The notes beneath the pieces were generated by a model that was given only the letters and a program-made list of their open reading frames with translations, made no database searches and was not told where the DNA came from. A stretch of DNA of 64,000 bases from Lunularia cruciata (lineage: Eukaryota > Streptophyta > Marchantiopsida > Lunulariales > Lunulariaceae): NCBI GenBank assembly GCA_948567375.1, contig OX419757.1:73539836-73603835 (forward strand), read 5' to 3'. Numbering within the stretch: the first letter of the stretch is position 1; each line of letters starts with the position of its first letter. Shown in pieces: positions 45,301-59,058 of this stretch. Made by a program: the position numbers and the translations under genes.

Positions 45301-47070
45301 GCGAATAATTGCACTCGTGTTATTATCGCATATTACGACCTATGAAGTTGAGCCTGACATTGTGCCTGGTTTTAGGTCTGTGCATTGAACGACTAAAAAA
45401 GTCATGGGCGGGAACTACATGAAAATGGGAACTGCAATGGACAGGCGACAAACAAGATTTAATGTCCCGAGTGCCAAGTCCTTGATCTACATTGAGGGGA
45501 GGACTTATGGTGCAATCGACAGTGCCAAAGTGGAAGGATTCATGTCTTGAACCGTCGACCTGTCGTTGATAGCTAGAAGCCATCAGCTGCGGGGTGTTGT
45601 AATTCTTGTGAGTCACAAGTTACTTCGATGTTGAGCGTGGAAGGAATCTATACAGGTCTGAATTCAACAAACTTTCACTTATGTGCGTGGGAACTTTAAG
45701 GATACGACCGAAAACACTGTTGGAAAGAGACCTACAAACGACGTCGACGCTTGGGAACATGAGCCAAACGAGTGTGCAGTACACAATGATTGACAACAAC
45801 GTCGTCGGACTTGGAGCAAGCAATTGAGTCAGAAGTGTAGCTCACGTCGGCAGCCGCAGGTGAGTGTGACTTCTCGTTTCCTTCTACTCACCATTTACAA
45901 TATTCGTCAGAGAAGTAGTCTGAGGCGATGATGATGATGAAGTACAAAATAGTCGAAAATGTGAAGGTCCAATAACCAAGACAGCAGTTCTTGAAAATTA
46001 AATATGCTCGAAATATGGTTGCTCGTCCATCGAGTTTTACCTTCTGCAAGACTGCAACTAGAGATGCTTTCATTCATACATTTGATCTGTACATATCTAT
46101 GGCACGAATGGAAACATAAACTTCCGGGACTTTTTAACTTGGCATTTGCGTGTACAGCTCTTCTCAGCACGTAGGAAGACCTCCTGGAGAATCATAACTA
46201 CCCCTCTCGTGGATTGCAGGAGCACTTCTCTATGTCCAAAACAGACTTGATTGTGAACACGAGAATCTCGAAGTTCACAAACATAATTCATATTCCGGTT
46301 ATCCAAACACGGACGTTTAAGGTCGATCACTTGGACTCGCACGATGACATGCCCGACTCGTTATTCTGGGTTTTGACGATAAAACACCTCAGAATGGAGC
46401 ACTTCAGGACAAAGAATAGGCCTTAGGTTCTTGAAATTGGATTTATCTACTCAACAGTGTACTTTAAATTAGGAGTTTCTACAGCATTCTTCCGGACAGT
46501 CTTGCTCGGCTTACCAGAATTAGTATTCTTCATTCCTTTATCTAATCACTGTGTCCGAGCGCATGTTTCAAGTGCTTCGAATAGGGGAATAGATACTTGG
46601 CTTCCTCAAGGTCATGGCTACCATGGTAACACTCTATAACTATGATAAGTTGGAGAGCGGTTAAACTTGCTGGTTGTGGAATGCAGAACATAGTCGTCGC
46701 CCCAACACATCGAATGAGAGGGACTCCAGCACAATAAAGTCCACTGGTCAAGAAATCCGAGATTTTTCAGCTGCAGTCAACAACCATCTCTGAATAAGGG
46801 GAGTTCCGCGTCACTGTCTAAATCCTTCCTTCACTTCCCCCATGCTGCTTTACAGCAGACAGTGCATATTCCTGGAAGAAACCAGAAAGACGAGGTTGAC
46901 CATTTACCGAGAGTTGATCATGAGGAGTGCCATTTATCCAAACTTCAAAGAAAATTATTACCTCGTAGCGTATTGGATGTACTGGTTGTAGACTCAATTA
47001 TCAGTAGAGTTTCTGCTGAATCAGGAAATTGATTAGCAAGGACAAGTAGTAGCTAAGTTGGACAACGAAC
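42325..47070. other. Gene-poor stretch, nothing firmly recognised
   Basis: Begins with the 3' UTR of the LEA-like gene. The rest has only short frames broken by stops on every strand. Likely intergenic with unidentifiable transposon decay. Confidence 0.4.
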
Positions 47071-47150
47071 TCTAGGTCACAGAAGTATTACATGCGAAAT
47101 ACGTGCCGGGTCGTGAGAATGTTGTTGACCTTTTCACCGAAAGGGAAATA
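47071..47150 (+). mobile_element. Ty3/gypsy RNase H tail remnant
   Basis: About 47077-47125 reads 'VLHAKYVPGRENVVD', matching the closing motif of Ty3/gypsy RNase H (HxPGxxNxxAD). Only this scrap is recognisable; flanks are decayed. Confidence 0.5.
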
Positions 47151-49159
47151 ACAGATTCTGAACTCAAATTACTGTCCTCAGATGCTTCAATCCTGAACAA
47201 CATTCTGAACAATTAACTGCAAAGATTCGTTCCCCCGAAGTTAGGGGCCAGAGGTCTGAATAGCGGTGTCGCCATAGTCTGTGTGCATAATACACTATTT
47301 TGTGAACATGTTGATCGAGCAAACTACTCGTAGCTAAGTTGGAAACGAACCTCCAATATAATCATGCGTGAGACACGCCTGTCACACGAGTTCGTCCAGA
47401 GAGAGGGGGAGAGAGCGCCTTGCAATTGTCGCAATGTAGTGAATTAAGCTTGTTGTCCAGGCTCTGGCAGTCTTGAAAGTAAGTAAGCTTGTAGTCCAGG
47501 CTCTGGCCATGGCAGCCAGTCTCTCTCGAGCCTTCAACTCTGAGCATAATGTACAACTAAGTACAGACACATAAATGTGTAAGTGCAGACCTGGCATAGA
47601 GCTCACCATTCCCTGGCTCTGGCATAACGGCCATGCAACGATATTTTTGCTTGCTTGACCCAGCTCAGTCTTCTCAGTGAACGATTCCAAATCCCACGGC
47701 AGGCTCTTCTTAGTTAACTAATTTGTTGTCCAGAAGAAGTTCAAGGGATGAATAACCTGCATCTAATCGTGCCGCCAAGGGTTTAATGTGGACATGCGAA
47801 AATTGTTTCTTGTATTATTCTACGCACATGCTCGTCATAACTCCGCCCATTTGTGTACCTCGGAAGCTCGAGGTTCAGCGTGCTGCTGCTGTTCTTGAAA
47901 CAATCATCTCTTTAATTTCCTCCAAGGCTGATGCTGTCTCCGTGTTCGACAGGAATCACTACGTATGCACAAGAATCCCTGGAGATGGGTCCCAAAAACT
48001 CTCCGAAAGAAAAGATCGAAGAGAATAGTGCATATTTTTGCGCAGGTTTAATTGTGATCTTCATGAGTACGGTTGATCCAAAGGCCACAGGTCAAGACAT
48101 CCAATGTGCGAGTATGCTCATGAGGAGTCAAATCTTATCAGGAATCTTATCAAAGTCTTACCATATCTGCGTTGAGTCTATGGACAGACTTTCCAATAGC
48201 TCGAAATCCACGCGAACGCGTTTTTGACCAGTTCTGATTTGTCTCTAGAAAATGTTAGTCTCCACTGGAATGAACAGTGGTTGATGGCCTTTTCTTTCAA
48301 CCATTCTACAATATTCTATATGAGTGTGACCTTTTTACCAACATCGACATGCACAGTTTGACTAATTTGCTAATTATTATCATGACCAGCATAATCAAAT
48401 GCACTTTACGGTTCAGCTCTTTTCTGTGCAACTCATCCTCGGTGCCACTTGCAATTCACCAAGTCAAAACATTCACATCAAAAACTTTAATCATCACTTG
48501 TCGGTACAGTGTTTAAGTATAGCTTGTACCGTCGTAGTTAGAGACTTGTCCTTCTCATAGCATTTGAACTTCGTACAATGCTTGACACTACCATAGTAAC
48601 TTCTTCCTAAACACATCGTTTCCGTCGACAAGGAGATTAGATGTTCTTCTGCAATGCAACGATCTTCCGTTGATGCCTTCTATCGACAAAACCACGAGCA
48701 ACAAGGGAAATGATTTACTGGGCCTTTACAAGATAGTAACAGCGCACATTCTGTACGACCAAGCTCATTTTAAATAGTGGCTATTTTATGATACTGTGTA
48801 GATTACATCTCATTATCTGGAACGAGAATGTGAGATAAAGGCCGGGTCACAGCAGCAGACCATGTTATCAAGACCGGTGCGTCCATAAGAATATCTTGCA
48901 TCGAGTGCCGAAAAGTTTCGTGTTGAACATTGGATCCTTTACTCGAACAATAACTTCGGGAACAAAGTGACCTTCCGTATAACTCGTCAACTGGTTTTGG
49001 TCGATTGGTCCCCCATGTGTAAGTCGTGATTGGCAAGACTAGCTACTCTAGATCAAAGAGAAGATTCGACAGATTTTTCATATAGTTCTCAACCTCAATT
49101 GTGAATCCTTTGTCACGATGCTAGAACATTTCCACTCAAAAGTGTCTATCTATTTAAAA
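47151..49159. other. No gene recognised
   Basis: No domain found. A short imperfect direct repeat (TTGTCCAGGCTCTGGC / TAGTCCAGGCTCTGGC) occurs at 47451-47510. Otherwise nothing is seen. Confidence 0.4.
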
Positions 49160-49250
49160 AGGCGACCGCTTAGGAAAAACGAAGGACGGGAAGACCCCAT
49201 CAAGCCGTACAAGGGAGAGACAATAAAGGTAACATGAGGCTAAGCCCCAA
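49160..49250 (+). repeat. Dispersed repeat family R, plus-strand copy
   Basis: AAGGCGACCGCTTAGGAAAA, then GACGGGAAGACCCCATCAAG and CGTACAAGGGAGAGACAATA, ending in GGCTAAGCCCCAATGTATC. Close to the copy at 37658. Confidence 0.75.
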
Positions 49251-49271
49251 TGTATCTATTTACAGTTTTGG

Positions 49272-49694
49272 TTGCAAGATCTATGTGTTTTCCCTCCAAA
49301 TTCCGACAAGAATAGAATATTTCCTTCTCTAGGTTGGGTAGGCTGGAACCAGTACGCAAGACACACTTGGATGATGCTGGTGAGAACCCAGCAAGTTAGG
49401 TTATTCCAAACAGAAAAGCGAATTACACCATTTTGTGCAGGTATGGTTGCCAACAAAAACAAAACAAGAAAGCAATTCCAAAGGGTATCTGCGGCTGCTG
49501 TAGCTTCCAGCATTGGAGTGTCTCCCAACCAAACTCAAGCAACCTCCTTAAAGTTTGCAAGGATGGGTTATGCTACTGCTGATACTCAGACCAATATACT
49601 GTTGCTCTCGGCAGCCAGTGCGACTTCTAGTGTGTCCACTTCCCAAGCGATAGACGATTTATTGAAAAAGGTGAAAACGGACCTCACGAGTTGA
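49272..49694 (+). other. Unassigned 140-codon open frame
   Basis: Plus-strand frame just after a family R copy. The C-terminal half is Ala/Ser/Thr-rich ('ATSSVSTSQAIDDLLKKVK'). No domain is recognised, and an overlapping minus-strand frame exists. It could be an exon of a small unknown gene, but evidence is weak. Confidence 0.2.
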
Positions 49695-51602
49695 CATTGG
49701 GTGGAAGGAAATGGTTCATCTAGCAATGTCGGATGTAATCGAGACCTGCACGTAACGAGATGCTTATCCTCTGAAGTGCAGGAAATGTGGGAAATCCATT
49801 CCAGGTTGATAAATTAGGATTCTGAAAAGAATTCCGGGGGACCGACCCTAAACAAGAGTTCTGCGTCCAAAGACAAAAATAATGACCAATAATCACCACA
49901 TACAAAGAAACGTGCGCTTCTTTCCAATTCATTGACTGGATGCTTGTGCAGTCAGTTGGAAAGACCAGTAAAATCTAATACATAATCTGCCATGGAAGTC
50001 TCGCCAATTCTCACTTACCATCCCTTCAACATAACCATCGTTCGTATCTTACATCGTATTGATATTTTCAAATACCATACTCTAGGAACACATTACTCCG
50101 AGAATTAAACCATCGTCAACTGGCAGTAAAATTTACGCAACAGCTAGTGTAGAAGAAGTGGTATGTGACTCTATACAATCCTCCTCATTCGCAACTGATG
50201 TTCATTTAATCCGCAAGTGAACAAGAAGGTAGCTACTCTTTCCTTTTGTGATGATATGTCTCGGGGGTATCTTATTAAGAACGAATGTATCTTAAGGGGT
50301 GGTGCACTTACCACAGTAATGTATCAGTGTATTTCCGGAACATCGATGATCGCATGCACTGTATCTTCTCTGCACTCTTAGGGTCACGATTGCTCCCACA
50401 ATTAACATACCACTAACGAAGATTGTATATAGCTCTTATTACATCCATGGGAAGACTGATATTATATCACAAGAGGTTATTACACCAGCAACTTACCTAG
50501 GAGCATGTGCCCTAGTGGTTCTTTTTTGGCAGATAGATTTTTACACAGGGGAATCTGGTTTTATTGGCACCCATCACAACAATTGACTTAGGCATCCATA
50601 CATTCCAAACATCTCTTTGATTGGCTCATGATTTATTGCCAAAATTGGCACATATAACACTTCTTTCTTTGCATACTTTGTATCCTATGAAGACTCTATG
50701 AAGATTCAAGCAAAGCTCAATGAGCATATACACACTCACACCCTTTCTAGCATCTTCATTGACGTGCCTTTACCCGAAGAGCTAAGATCCTCTCTCGCGA
50801 CAAGAAGTACATTGGAGCTTTGCTTCATGCTTCCCTTTTGATGGAGGACTTTTGGTTCATGTCGGAGGAGTGAACCGTAGCCTTTCAACTTTGACTAGGT
50901 CTATAACATCCAACACTCTTAAGCATACCAGCCTAGAGTCCATGCAGTTCTACATTTGAGTGCATTCACAACTTATGATGTGCCATAGGATGAGAGCTTA
51001 CTAGAGTCCACAATAACATTAGAGATGCAATGGTCCAGATCCTTTGATCTATTCACTCATAGATTCAAATTGAGCAATATATGGTCTTACCATACACACC
51101 TCATTGAAAGGTGCAGAGAGATCTTGTCACTTTCAAAGATGACCAATGTACATTGTATGATGTGGTAGTGATGGACCAACTTTGACCAGAGTCCTTGGTA
51201 TGGGCTAGCATCCAGGAAGGAGCCATAACAATCATCACCACTTAGGGGAAGGAGGACCACTATACCCCATGGCTTGCCTCCAACACCTTCATCCCCTTAG
51301 CAATGAAGATTTTTGGCCACCTTCATCATCAATTTGATGGTCTCCTTTGAGAGAGGCAACATGGAGGTCTGTAAAGGAGAAATGCCTTGGCTTTCTCACC
51401 TGCCATGCTTACCTCCTATTTATGGTAGAGGGTTATATCACCGTGTAGAGATCACATGCATTGAGTTTTTGACTTGCATCCATAGTGGGTGCTCCAATTC
51501 CACCAATGGCACTCCACTCACAATTGCCAAACATATCCTTGGAATATCTCTATCACACTTCTCAGTTATAGGTTCTTGGATCGCTCATTTTACATATTTC
51601 CT
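49695..51602. other. No gene recognised; probable transposon debris after 50.6 kb
   Basis: Sequence from about 50.64 to 51.6 kb has the composition of decayed plus-strand transposon coding sequence, but no domain can be named. Confidence 0.35.
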
Positions 51603-51942
51603 GTAGCTTTGTTCTCCATCCCATTGTGTCCCTTTGTTTAGATTTTTGTGCTTATTTATTTATTTAATTTGCACATTTTTAGTGCACTTATATTCCTTTT
51701 CTCCTTGTAGCTTTGTTCTCTATCCCATTGTGTTCCTTTATTTAGATTCTTGTGCTTTTATATTTAATTTGCACATTTTTGGTGCGCTTGTATTCTTTTC
51801 TCCTTACGCATCTTCTGGAACTTACCTGCATAATGCTTTGTTCTTTATCTCTAGATGCCCCTTTCTTTAAATTCTTGTGCTCTTTCTTTTGTATTTTTAT
51901 TTGTACTTTTTCGGTGCAATTGCATTCTTTTTTCCTTCTCCT
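51603..51942 (+). repeat. Three-copy tandem repeat, period about 105-124 bp
   Basis: Units begin (G)TAGCTTTGTTCT at 51604, 51708 and, diverged, near 51829. Each runs through TTTAGATT(T/C)TTGTGCT and TTTGCACATTTTTxGTGC to TTTTCTCCTT. Confidence 0.75.
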
Positions 51943-54900
51943 TGGAGGTATTTTATTGGACTTGTTGGCCTTCCCGCAACTATATTGACCTAGTGGATTA
52001 AGGAACTGATCAAAGTCTTGCCGATTAGAAAACTAATACGCCGAGCATGCTATAGCGATGCACAACCTATTGGCAAACAACAGCGCACGATGTTTGAATC
52101 ATGTAGACATTTCCCTTGAACAGCTAAATTTAGGACAAATGGAGACGGATGTTTAGAAACTACATCATGCACCTCTTTTATAATCTTTTACCTTCCCAGG
52201 GCCAAGCGCTCCAATCGTGTACGAATCATGACATACACATGATCATTCCAGGTTAGTCAGAACGACGCAGTTTACAATTTACTCATGCGCATGCTGACCA
52301 CCATTATAAGAACTGCACAATCGTGCCCTGTACTTGGCTGAAGTTTGATCTCAGAACTCTTTGTTCAAGTTTTCTGAATATTTCATGACCGAAGTAAGTG
52401 TAAGATGGACCCGTCACCCATTGCGTTCTCACCTTTCTGGGAAAAGGCGTTCACCATTCCAAATTTGTTGAAAGGTAATCAGTTCAATTAGATAATTAGA
52501 TGTTAATCTACTGTACCAAAGTCATCAGCAGTTGTACATTATAGTCGGTAGCCTAAACATCACACGAAGAAGGGATCCATCACAAGTTCTGCGTGGATGT
52601 ATTCACTGCGTTATAGTCGGTGTTTTGGCCGACATTGGCATGAGTGTGTCTCAATGATTGGTTGTGATGTACAATAGGAAGGTTATAATAGTATAAGCTT
52701 GTCTTTTCCCAAGTCACTCACCGAGTTGGTCTCAACAATTTCTTATCAACACATATTCTGGTGCTGTACTATAATCATCATGCCAGTCTCTCGCGAAATG
52801 TTCTCCAGCGACGTCTGTTGCACGACTTCTTCTGACACATACCGCACATAAGTAAATTAAATCTGGAATAGATTACCAATCGTACATGAGGAGAGTTGAC
52901 ATTTCAATCCAAGAAGGCGGGTTCGTCCCATAGAATTCAAATTACGTATGCACAGTCTTCACATCGCAATACCGTAGCTGATTTCAAAACGGTATATGTT
53001 TCTCTCATGTTGAAATGGGCTTCCAAGCGCAGTATGTCGAACTCGATAAGGAATAGATGCAAACGAAATTTAGACTGTAGAGTTATATTCTGAAACTTAC
53101 GTCGAATTCGGAGCTTCATGTGTCTTGCGAGATAATGGCTTTTATGTCCATCCGATTCCCGCCTCAAGAATGGAATTGACATTATATATATCATATCACC
53201 ATATCTTCACGCGACAGGCCCGATATGTCACCAGTAAATTCTGAAAGTTTGTTATGGAAGTAAGACAGCAACTCAGGCTAATGTTCCCTGTTGATACTTC
53301 TTCACAGAGCTATAAATTGTTTTATTTTAATGTTTTAGATTGTCTTACTATAGGCATCGTCTCTCTGGCACCCAAAACCTCACTTTCAAGGGCTAGAGAT
53401 AATGAGGAAACTGGATCTACCACCTGATCTGGTCCAAGAATCAACCCAAGAAAGATTGCGATCTAGAACCGATCTTCGTTGTTAGTTGTGCCTTAGCTTC
53501 ACAAGCAAGATGATAAAGTTTCAATTATTGATATGCATCATGCGCAAACTTGAAGATGCGTCTATGACAAGGGAAAGTTGATCACAGCGTGTAAGATAGG
53601 GTCATGTACTCTTTGTCATCAATATTTAAATTTCAGCGATATACTTTGAAACACCTTGCATGATAAGAGACATGGATGTGTAAACCTAAACGAGCAAGGA
53701 AGCAACAGGCGCCATTAATGATCAAGATACAAAGGACAATCGAAGGATACACTGCAGCTTGATCATACCAACTACATCAAAGTGAGATAAAAGTTTTGGT
53801 GTAGAGTTTCTCTTAGCACTTGACTATCTACGACTCTATCAGGTTCAAGTAGATGATGGGGAAGTCTAAACCTACTGACTAAATTCAGAGCAAAGCTTTT
53901 GACCTAAAATATCTTTGAGCAAGGTAGGTCCATCGAGGTACAGGTCTGCCATGGCCGTTCCAAATTTCCTTTCATCCTGTACGATTTATCCACTTACATG
54001 TCCTTTTTCAAGAATTCTCTTAGAATTTGACTACGATCTTGGGGTAGAGAGATCCCGCGAACGTACAGCGAGTACAGTTATAAGGCTCTCGTCTATATAC
54101 CTAACGTGGAAAGGAGATCAAAGGGAATATTGACATCTTTTTTTAACACCACGATCGATACTTCTGCATGAATGAACAACAACTTAAACTGGAATGACAA
54201 CCGATTCTGGTTGATGGTAAATATGGGCAGATTACAATGACTTCTGCTCGCATTAATGCCTCAACCTCTATAGATTGTTATTCCTTTTGTTCATTTCTTC
54301 CTCCCTCCTAGGCAATCACTAAAGTAAATGCTCTTAAGTTGTATGCAGCATACCAGGCTAAGTTAAAACCCACGTTGGCTGATAGATTGCAGATCCCCAA
54401 CTACCCGCGACTATGTACCAGGAGGATGTCTATGACAAACCTTTAAAAAAATTCCAGGGTTAGTCTCTTGCGCTTTACTTTTTTGCATGGGACTCGGCCC
54501 CTTCTTTGTTCAAGTTTAAGGCTAGTACTCTTTTCTTCTCTGCGCTTCTTTCAGGCATTGAATTCTTTTTTCTCTCATTGGTGATATCTTTCTCGACGGT
54601 TCTTTGAAAGTAGAACCGGATTGCATCCTTGAACAAATAATGCTGAGATTTTGGTGTACCTCTTGATCTATCGGCCAACATTTGGAGGGTCCTCCTAAAA
54701 TTCAATTGAGCTGATATCAGGAGTCTTGTACTCCGTTTAGTACAATCTTAGCAATACTGTATTGGATAGTGCATGATCATTCACGCAGACTCTGGAAGAG
54801 GATAAACAAGGCTGCAGTAGCACCGTGTCTACGGTGAAGGTTCTTCAGTATAAACGCAACCAAGTTCGAGGTACTCGTCAGATAGATGTATATCCGTTGG

Positions 54901-56875
54901 AGGACTACCCTTGGTTTTTGGACATACTTTACCCCGAATAGGTTTGTCGGCATGATTGACTTTTCAATTAACAGAACACATGAACTTGACCGAGGTGTCA
55001 GAGTGCTTCCAGTTGCTTTAGTAGGTCAGCTCGTTAGGCGTGATCTGGATTCACCAGAGTAAACCCATTTCGGCCCGAAAAGGACCGTCGCATCTGGCGA
55101 TGTACAGTAGGTTATCGGATCGGCATGACGAATCCACGTTCATACGAATTCACAGACACATGTTGGAAGACACATGAGTTTGTGCGCCGGCAACCAGCAA
55201 CAAAAGCCCACAAGTGTCTCTCATCCGTACCAGTGACCTAATCTCCTAACACCACAGAAGAATAGCAGGTTAGCTGGTCTCGCTTAGACAGCTTCAATCG
55301 AATACTACCTGCCATTTGCGGATCCACTGAAATTGATATCAGGTGTATCTGGTATGTGGCTCTGATCCGTGTCGAGGAATGATCTGGTGACTTAGATCCT
55401 TCACAAATATCTTACAGGTGACTGGGTACAATTGAATTGTACGTATTTTATCGAACAATAGCTCAATCTTGTTTTCTAGCTCATAAAAGGATCTCAAATG
55501 TGTGACACAAACACACCTCTACTTTGAAAGTGCGCTCTGTTCTTCCTCTAGGCAGGAGAAGGAGTTTCAGGACTATGTTGATGAGGTCATTCACCACAAG
55601 GTAACTTTGGGAGGGTTCAAATTGAAACCACTAATGCAGATGATCACGACATTGCCATTGGCTTTTCAAAATATCAGAATCCTTCATAGAATTCGATAAC
55701 CAGAACATCATTTATACGAATGATCACGTGGACGCCACTTCAGGCTTTTGTGATTTGGAGATAGGCCTACGTCTCGTTGATGATATCCTGTAAAAGGATG
55801 GAGGTCTCTTGCTATAAATATGTCCGATGGCTGGACTCTCTGAAAAGGCAACATTCCTAGTTATATTCCTCGTAGAAAGTGCTAGTGCTCTACTGGTCTT
55901 CGTCCTGAACTGCTAGCCAACCCTCTGTGCCAGAATCAATCTCATGTAAATCAGGTAAGTTTTGAACAGTAAAACCCGTTCCAAACAAAATCACAAAAGA
56001 AGAATTTCAGGCAGTGGTTGATTCCTCATCTGTATACTTGGTTGTTATTCACAGTCCCTTGAATTTTATATTCACATGTACGACAATAGATTTTGGAATG
56101 GCATATTTCGACGATCACACCTTTTGTGTGATGCACAATCATTTAAAAGCTCGTACTGTAGCGTATCTGGAAGAAGGATATACCGGTGTTTTATTTTCTA
56201 AGATGAGCTTCGCTTTCTCTTCGAAGAGATACTTCATTTTCCTCGTCTTCCTTCGCATTTAGAGCAGGTACGGTGTGGCGAAGTGAATGTTCCAGCTAAC
56301 CACAAACAGTTCGAATAGGCAAACTGTATTCATATATTCGCTAATATATTATTAGTTTAGGGTATTCGTTGCTTGCTCTGCAGGACTTGCATCTCAAGTT
56401 AACATTGCATTCACTCTACTGGGTCCTGACTACAGTATATGCTGGCACCGAACATCCACCCATATCCAGGACAGTCCAAAGGGCCTACTGAAGGAAGATT
56501 ACCCAGTTCGTACGAGCCTATGGGGTCGCTAATCCCTGGACGTGGAAAGGTCTGTCTGTCAGCTATTTGCTTCGAAATAATCTGCAACAGCAATGTGGTT
56601 AAATCTGCTCTAGTCTGCCCGGTCCACTGTCTTCACATGGCTAGCACAGCAGGTATTTAGTTGGAATTCTGAGCATCTTTTATCCCATTCGAAAGATGAT
56701 CAAACTCCATAGGTCTATATTCTACAGTATTTGATTACCTTAGTAGTTTTATAGAAGGCCCCATACTCACACTTCTGAGATGAGGAGCATGAGTTGTATC
56801 TCAGCGGAATTTGAACCCAGAAATAGAAGCCAGTCATTCTCCTCTCAAGGTTAAGCATTTGGACATGTGGGGTGG
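51943..56875. other. Long stretch with no recognised gene
   Basis: Many short frames, none longer than about 85 codons, on both strands, without domain matches. Sequence around 54.2-55.7 kb may be decayed retroelement, but I could not confirm any motif. Confidence 0.4.
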
Positions 56876-57353
56876 TGTTGAAAACTGCACTGAAATTGAT
56901 GCAAATTTGTAGATCAATTACCAACTGAAATTGATGGAAATTTGTACATCAATTACCAAATATACAGAGTACTAAAAGATACTCAAAATAGTTTAGTAGA
57001 CTTTCTCTTATTCCAGATATAGTTACATGAAATGAGGTATGGATTTCCTACAAGCTAGTATATAGGTTCTAACTAATGTAACATTTGGACTTGCTGCTTG
57101 GCCTTGCCTCTCTTGATTCCTGCTCTCCGGCACTTGTTATCCAACTTTTCTTGACTACACAGCTAGCATCTCAATGGAATTTGGATTATTTTCAATGAAA
57201 GGTAAAACCTATACAAGCACTAAGTGCTCTAACTCTAACTAGTGCTGCCATTATATGCTTTGTGCAAATCTTAACTTCTATAGTATACTGTACTAGCTAT
57301 CCCAAACCTGAAACCACATGCCACATTACTATATTTGAAATTCAATCTCAACA
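56876..57353 (-). repeat. Copia-like LTR, left copy
   Basis: 478 bp. Pairs with 60251-60693 over most of its length with many substitutions, so an old insertion. Confidence 0.7.
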
Positions 57354-57895
57354 CTCACACTCATTGAAGTACACTCTTGTGGAATTCTAGAGTGTACACT
57401 AGCTTGATAACATTTTGATTGTAGTTATATCTTGTACAAATTGGAGTTCCTTGAGTGACATGCTAAGCCATAGTGCCTCATTGAACACTAATCTGAAATC
57501 ACTAAAATAATATCTTGATCATCCTATTGATTTCACACTCATAGGACCACAAATTTTCTTGTGAAACTACTCTCTAACCCTATATTTGCCTTTACTCTCT
57601 CTAGATTTTGCAAAAGATAGCTATGCTGCTTCTTAGAGCGCATACATCACAATAGGAAAACTTTTGATTACTAAGTTCTTTGGTTTCAAATTGAGATCTT
57701 CTACTAGTCTTTCTCTCTCCTAATGTAGGCAACATTGAGATAACAAAGTCTTTGGTGCTAAAGTGCAATATCTAACTTTTGATAATTTTCTTCTTTTCTA
57801 GCTTTTTCTTCTTCCCATTGCTTGCAACATAAGAGTAGCTCAAAAAATGTTAACTATCTTGGTACTTTGATCTGAAGTGTATAGAGCTTTGAATC

Positions 57896-57902
57896 ATATA
57901 TA

Positions 57903-57978
<76 letters not shown>
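57896..57978. repeat. (AT)n microsatellite
   Basis: About 80 bp of near-pure TA dinucleotide repeat, interrupted once near its start by TATCTATA. Confidence 0.97.
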
Positions 57979-57980
<2 letters not shown>

Positions 57981-58208
57981 CATAGCTCCATCTTTCTCCA
58001 TGTAGTAGCCTTCTTTGGTGTAAGTAGATTGGATGCTTTTTTTGTTGCTTAACAAAGGTTGACACAAGTTCTACTTCAACTACACAACATAGAGAATTCC
58101 TTTGATAATTGCTTCTTCTTTCTGGCACCAATCTCACAAAAAATTGGGATATCTCTTACTCTAACAACCTAAATCTTACAATCATCAACAATATAAATTG
58201 ATCACATT

Positions 58209-58792
58209 TTTAATACCAATAGCTAGACATATTATCTAGAGGTGAAAATTGGTTTTGTAACACCTAGAAGGATGTTATATATGATGGGTTAGGTAGATAA
58301 GATAGGTGTCACCAAAGAGTACTTTTACTAATAAGACAAGAGCAAAAACCAACTTAAAAAATTTAGAGCCAATTTTGGAAGTCTAAATGGATGAATTAGA
58401 CCCAAAAATGTGCAGATTCTTCCCCCCAAGGATAGAAGAAGGCTGGCCTTCCCTCCCCTAATTTTCTAGTTAAGAACTTTCCAATGGTACCTCACCCATG
58501 TAATTTTGAGATTCACTAAAGATTTCCTTAGGTCAAAGATTGTTTGACCAACCAGATGGGATCAGAACTGATATGTCACCCATGCATGTAACTAATCTAA
58601 ATGTAGAGTTCACTTACATGTCACCTATCCATGTATCTGATCCAAGGGTGGAGCTTTCTTTGAGGGAATCCTCTTTGCTATATAATAAAGTCAAGGTGCT
58701 CTTTTGAGGCATCGGAGTATTGAGTGTGAAGCTTGGTGTTTCTTCTCCTATGTTTCTCTTAAGGTCTCCTATCATTGGAAGATTGCAACATC
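58209..58792 (+). repeat. Solo-like LTR related to the 34.5-kb LTR
   Basis: Shares TAATACCAAxxxxTAGxCAT, GATTGTTTGACCAACCAGAT, GATCCAAGGGTGGAGCTTxC and the TATATAATAAAG box with 34534-35311. It lacks the internal duplication and has no primer site after it, so it looks like a solo LTR or fragment inside the Copia-like element. Confidence 0.72.
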
Positions 58793-59010
58793 CCTTCTCC
58801 AGTCTTCTTGAAATCTTAGAATCACGCTTGTTTGTTGGTCATGTTCTCTACAACTCCTCCATCAACATACAAAACATCCTTGTTTAGATGCTCAATGAAA
58901 CTTGTGGCAATGCTAGAATTGGTAAGAAATGTAGTACTCTTTCTAATTAAAGCATTCGCTTGACTTTTAGGATTAGTTGCATTGTGGTGCTTTCTTCTTG
59001 GGTTTTGCTT

Positions 59011-59058
59011 ACTTTTGCATGCTCTGGACTAATGCTCCTTCTTTTTGTACTTGTTACA
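59011..59058 (-). pseudogene. Copia gag zinc-knuckle remnant
   Basis: Minus strand reads C-N-K-Y-K-K-K-E-H-stop-S-R-A-C, the CX2CX4HX4C knuckle with the second Cys changed to Tyr and a TAG inside, followed by a Lys/Ser-rich tail. This places gag on the minus strand and supports the element's orientation. Confidence 0.6.

Noticed and set aside
57896-57978. Dinucleotide tract as a coding or regulatory element
   Set aside because: It is a plain (AT)n microsatellite; the frame that runs through it is an artefact.
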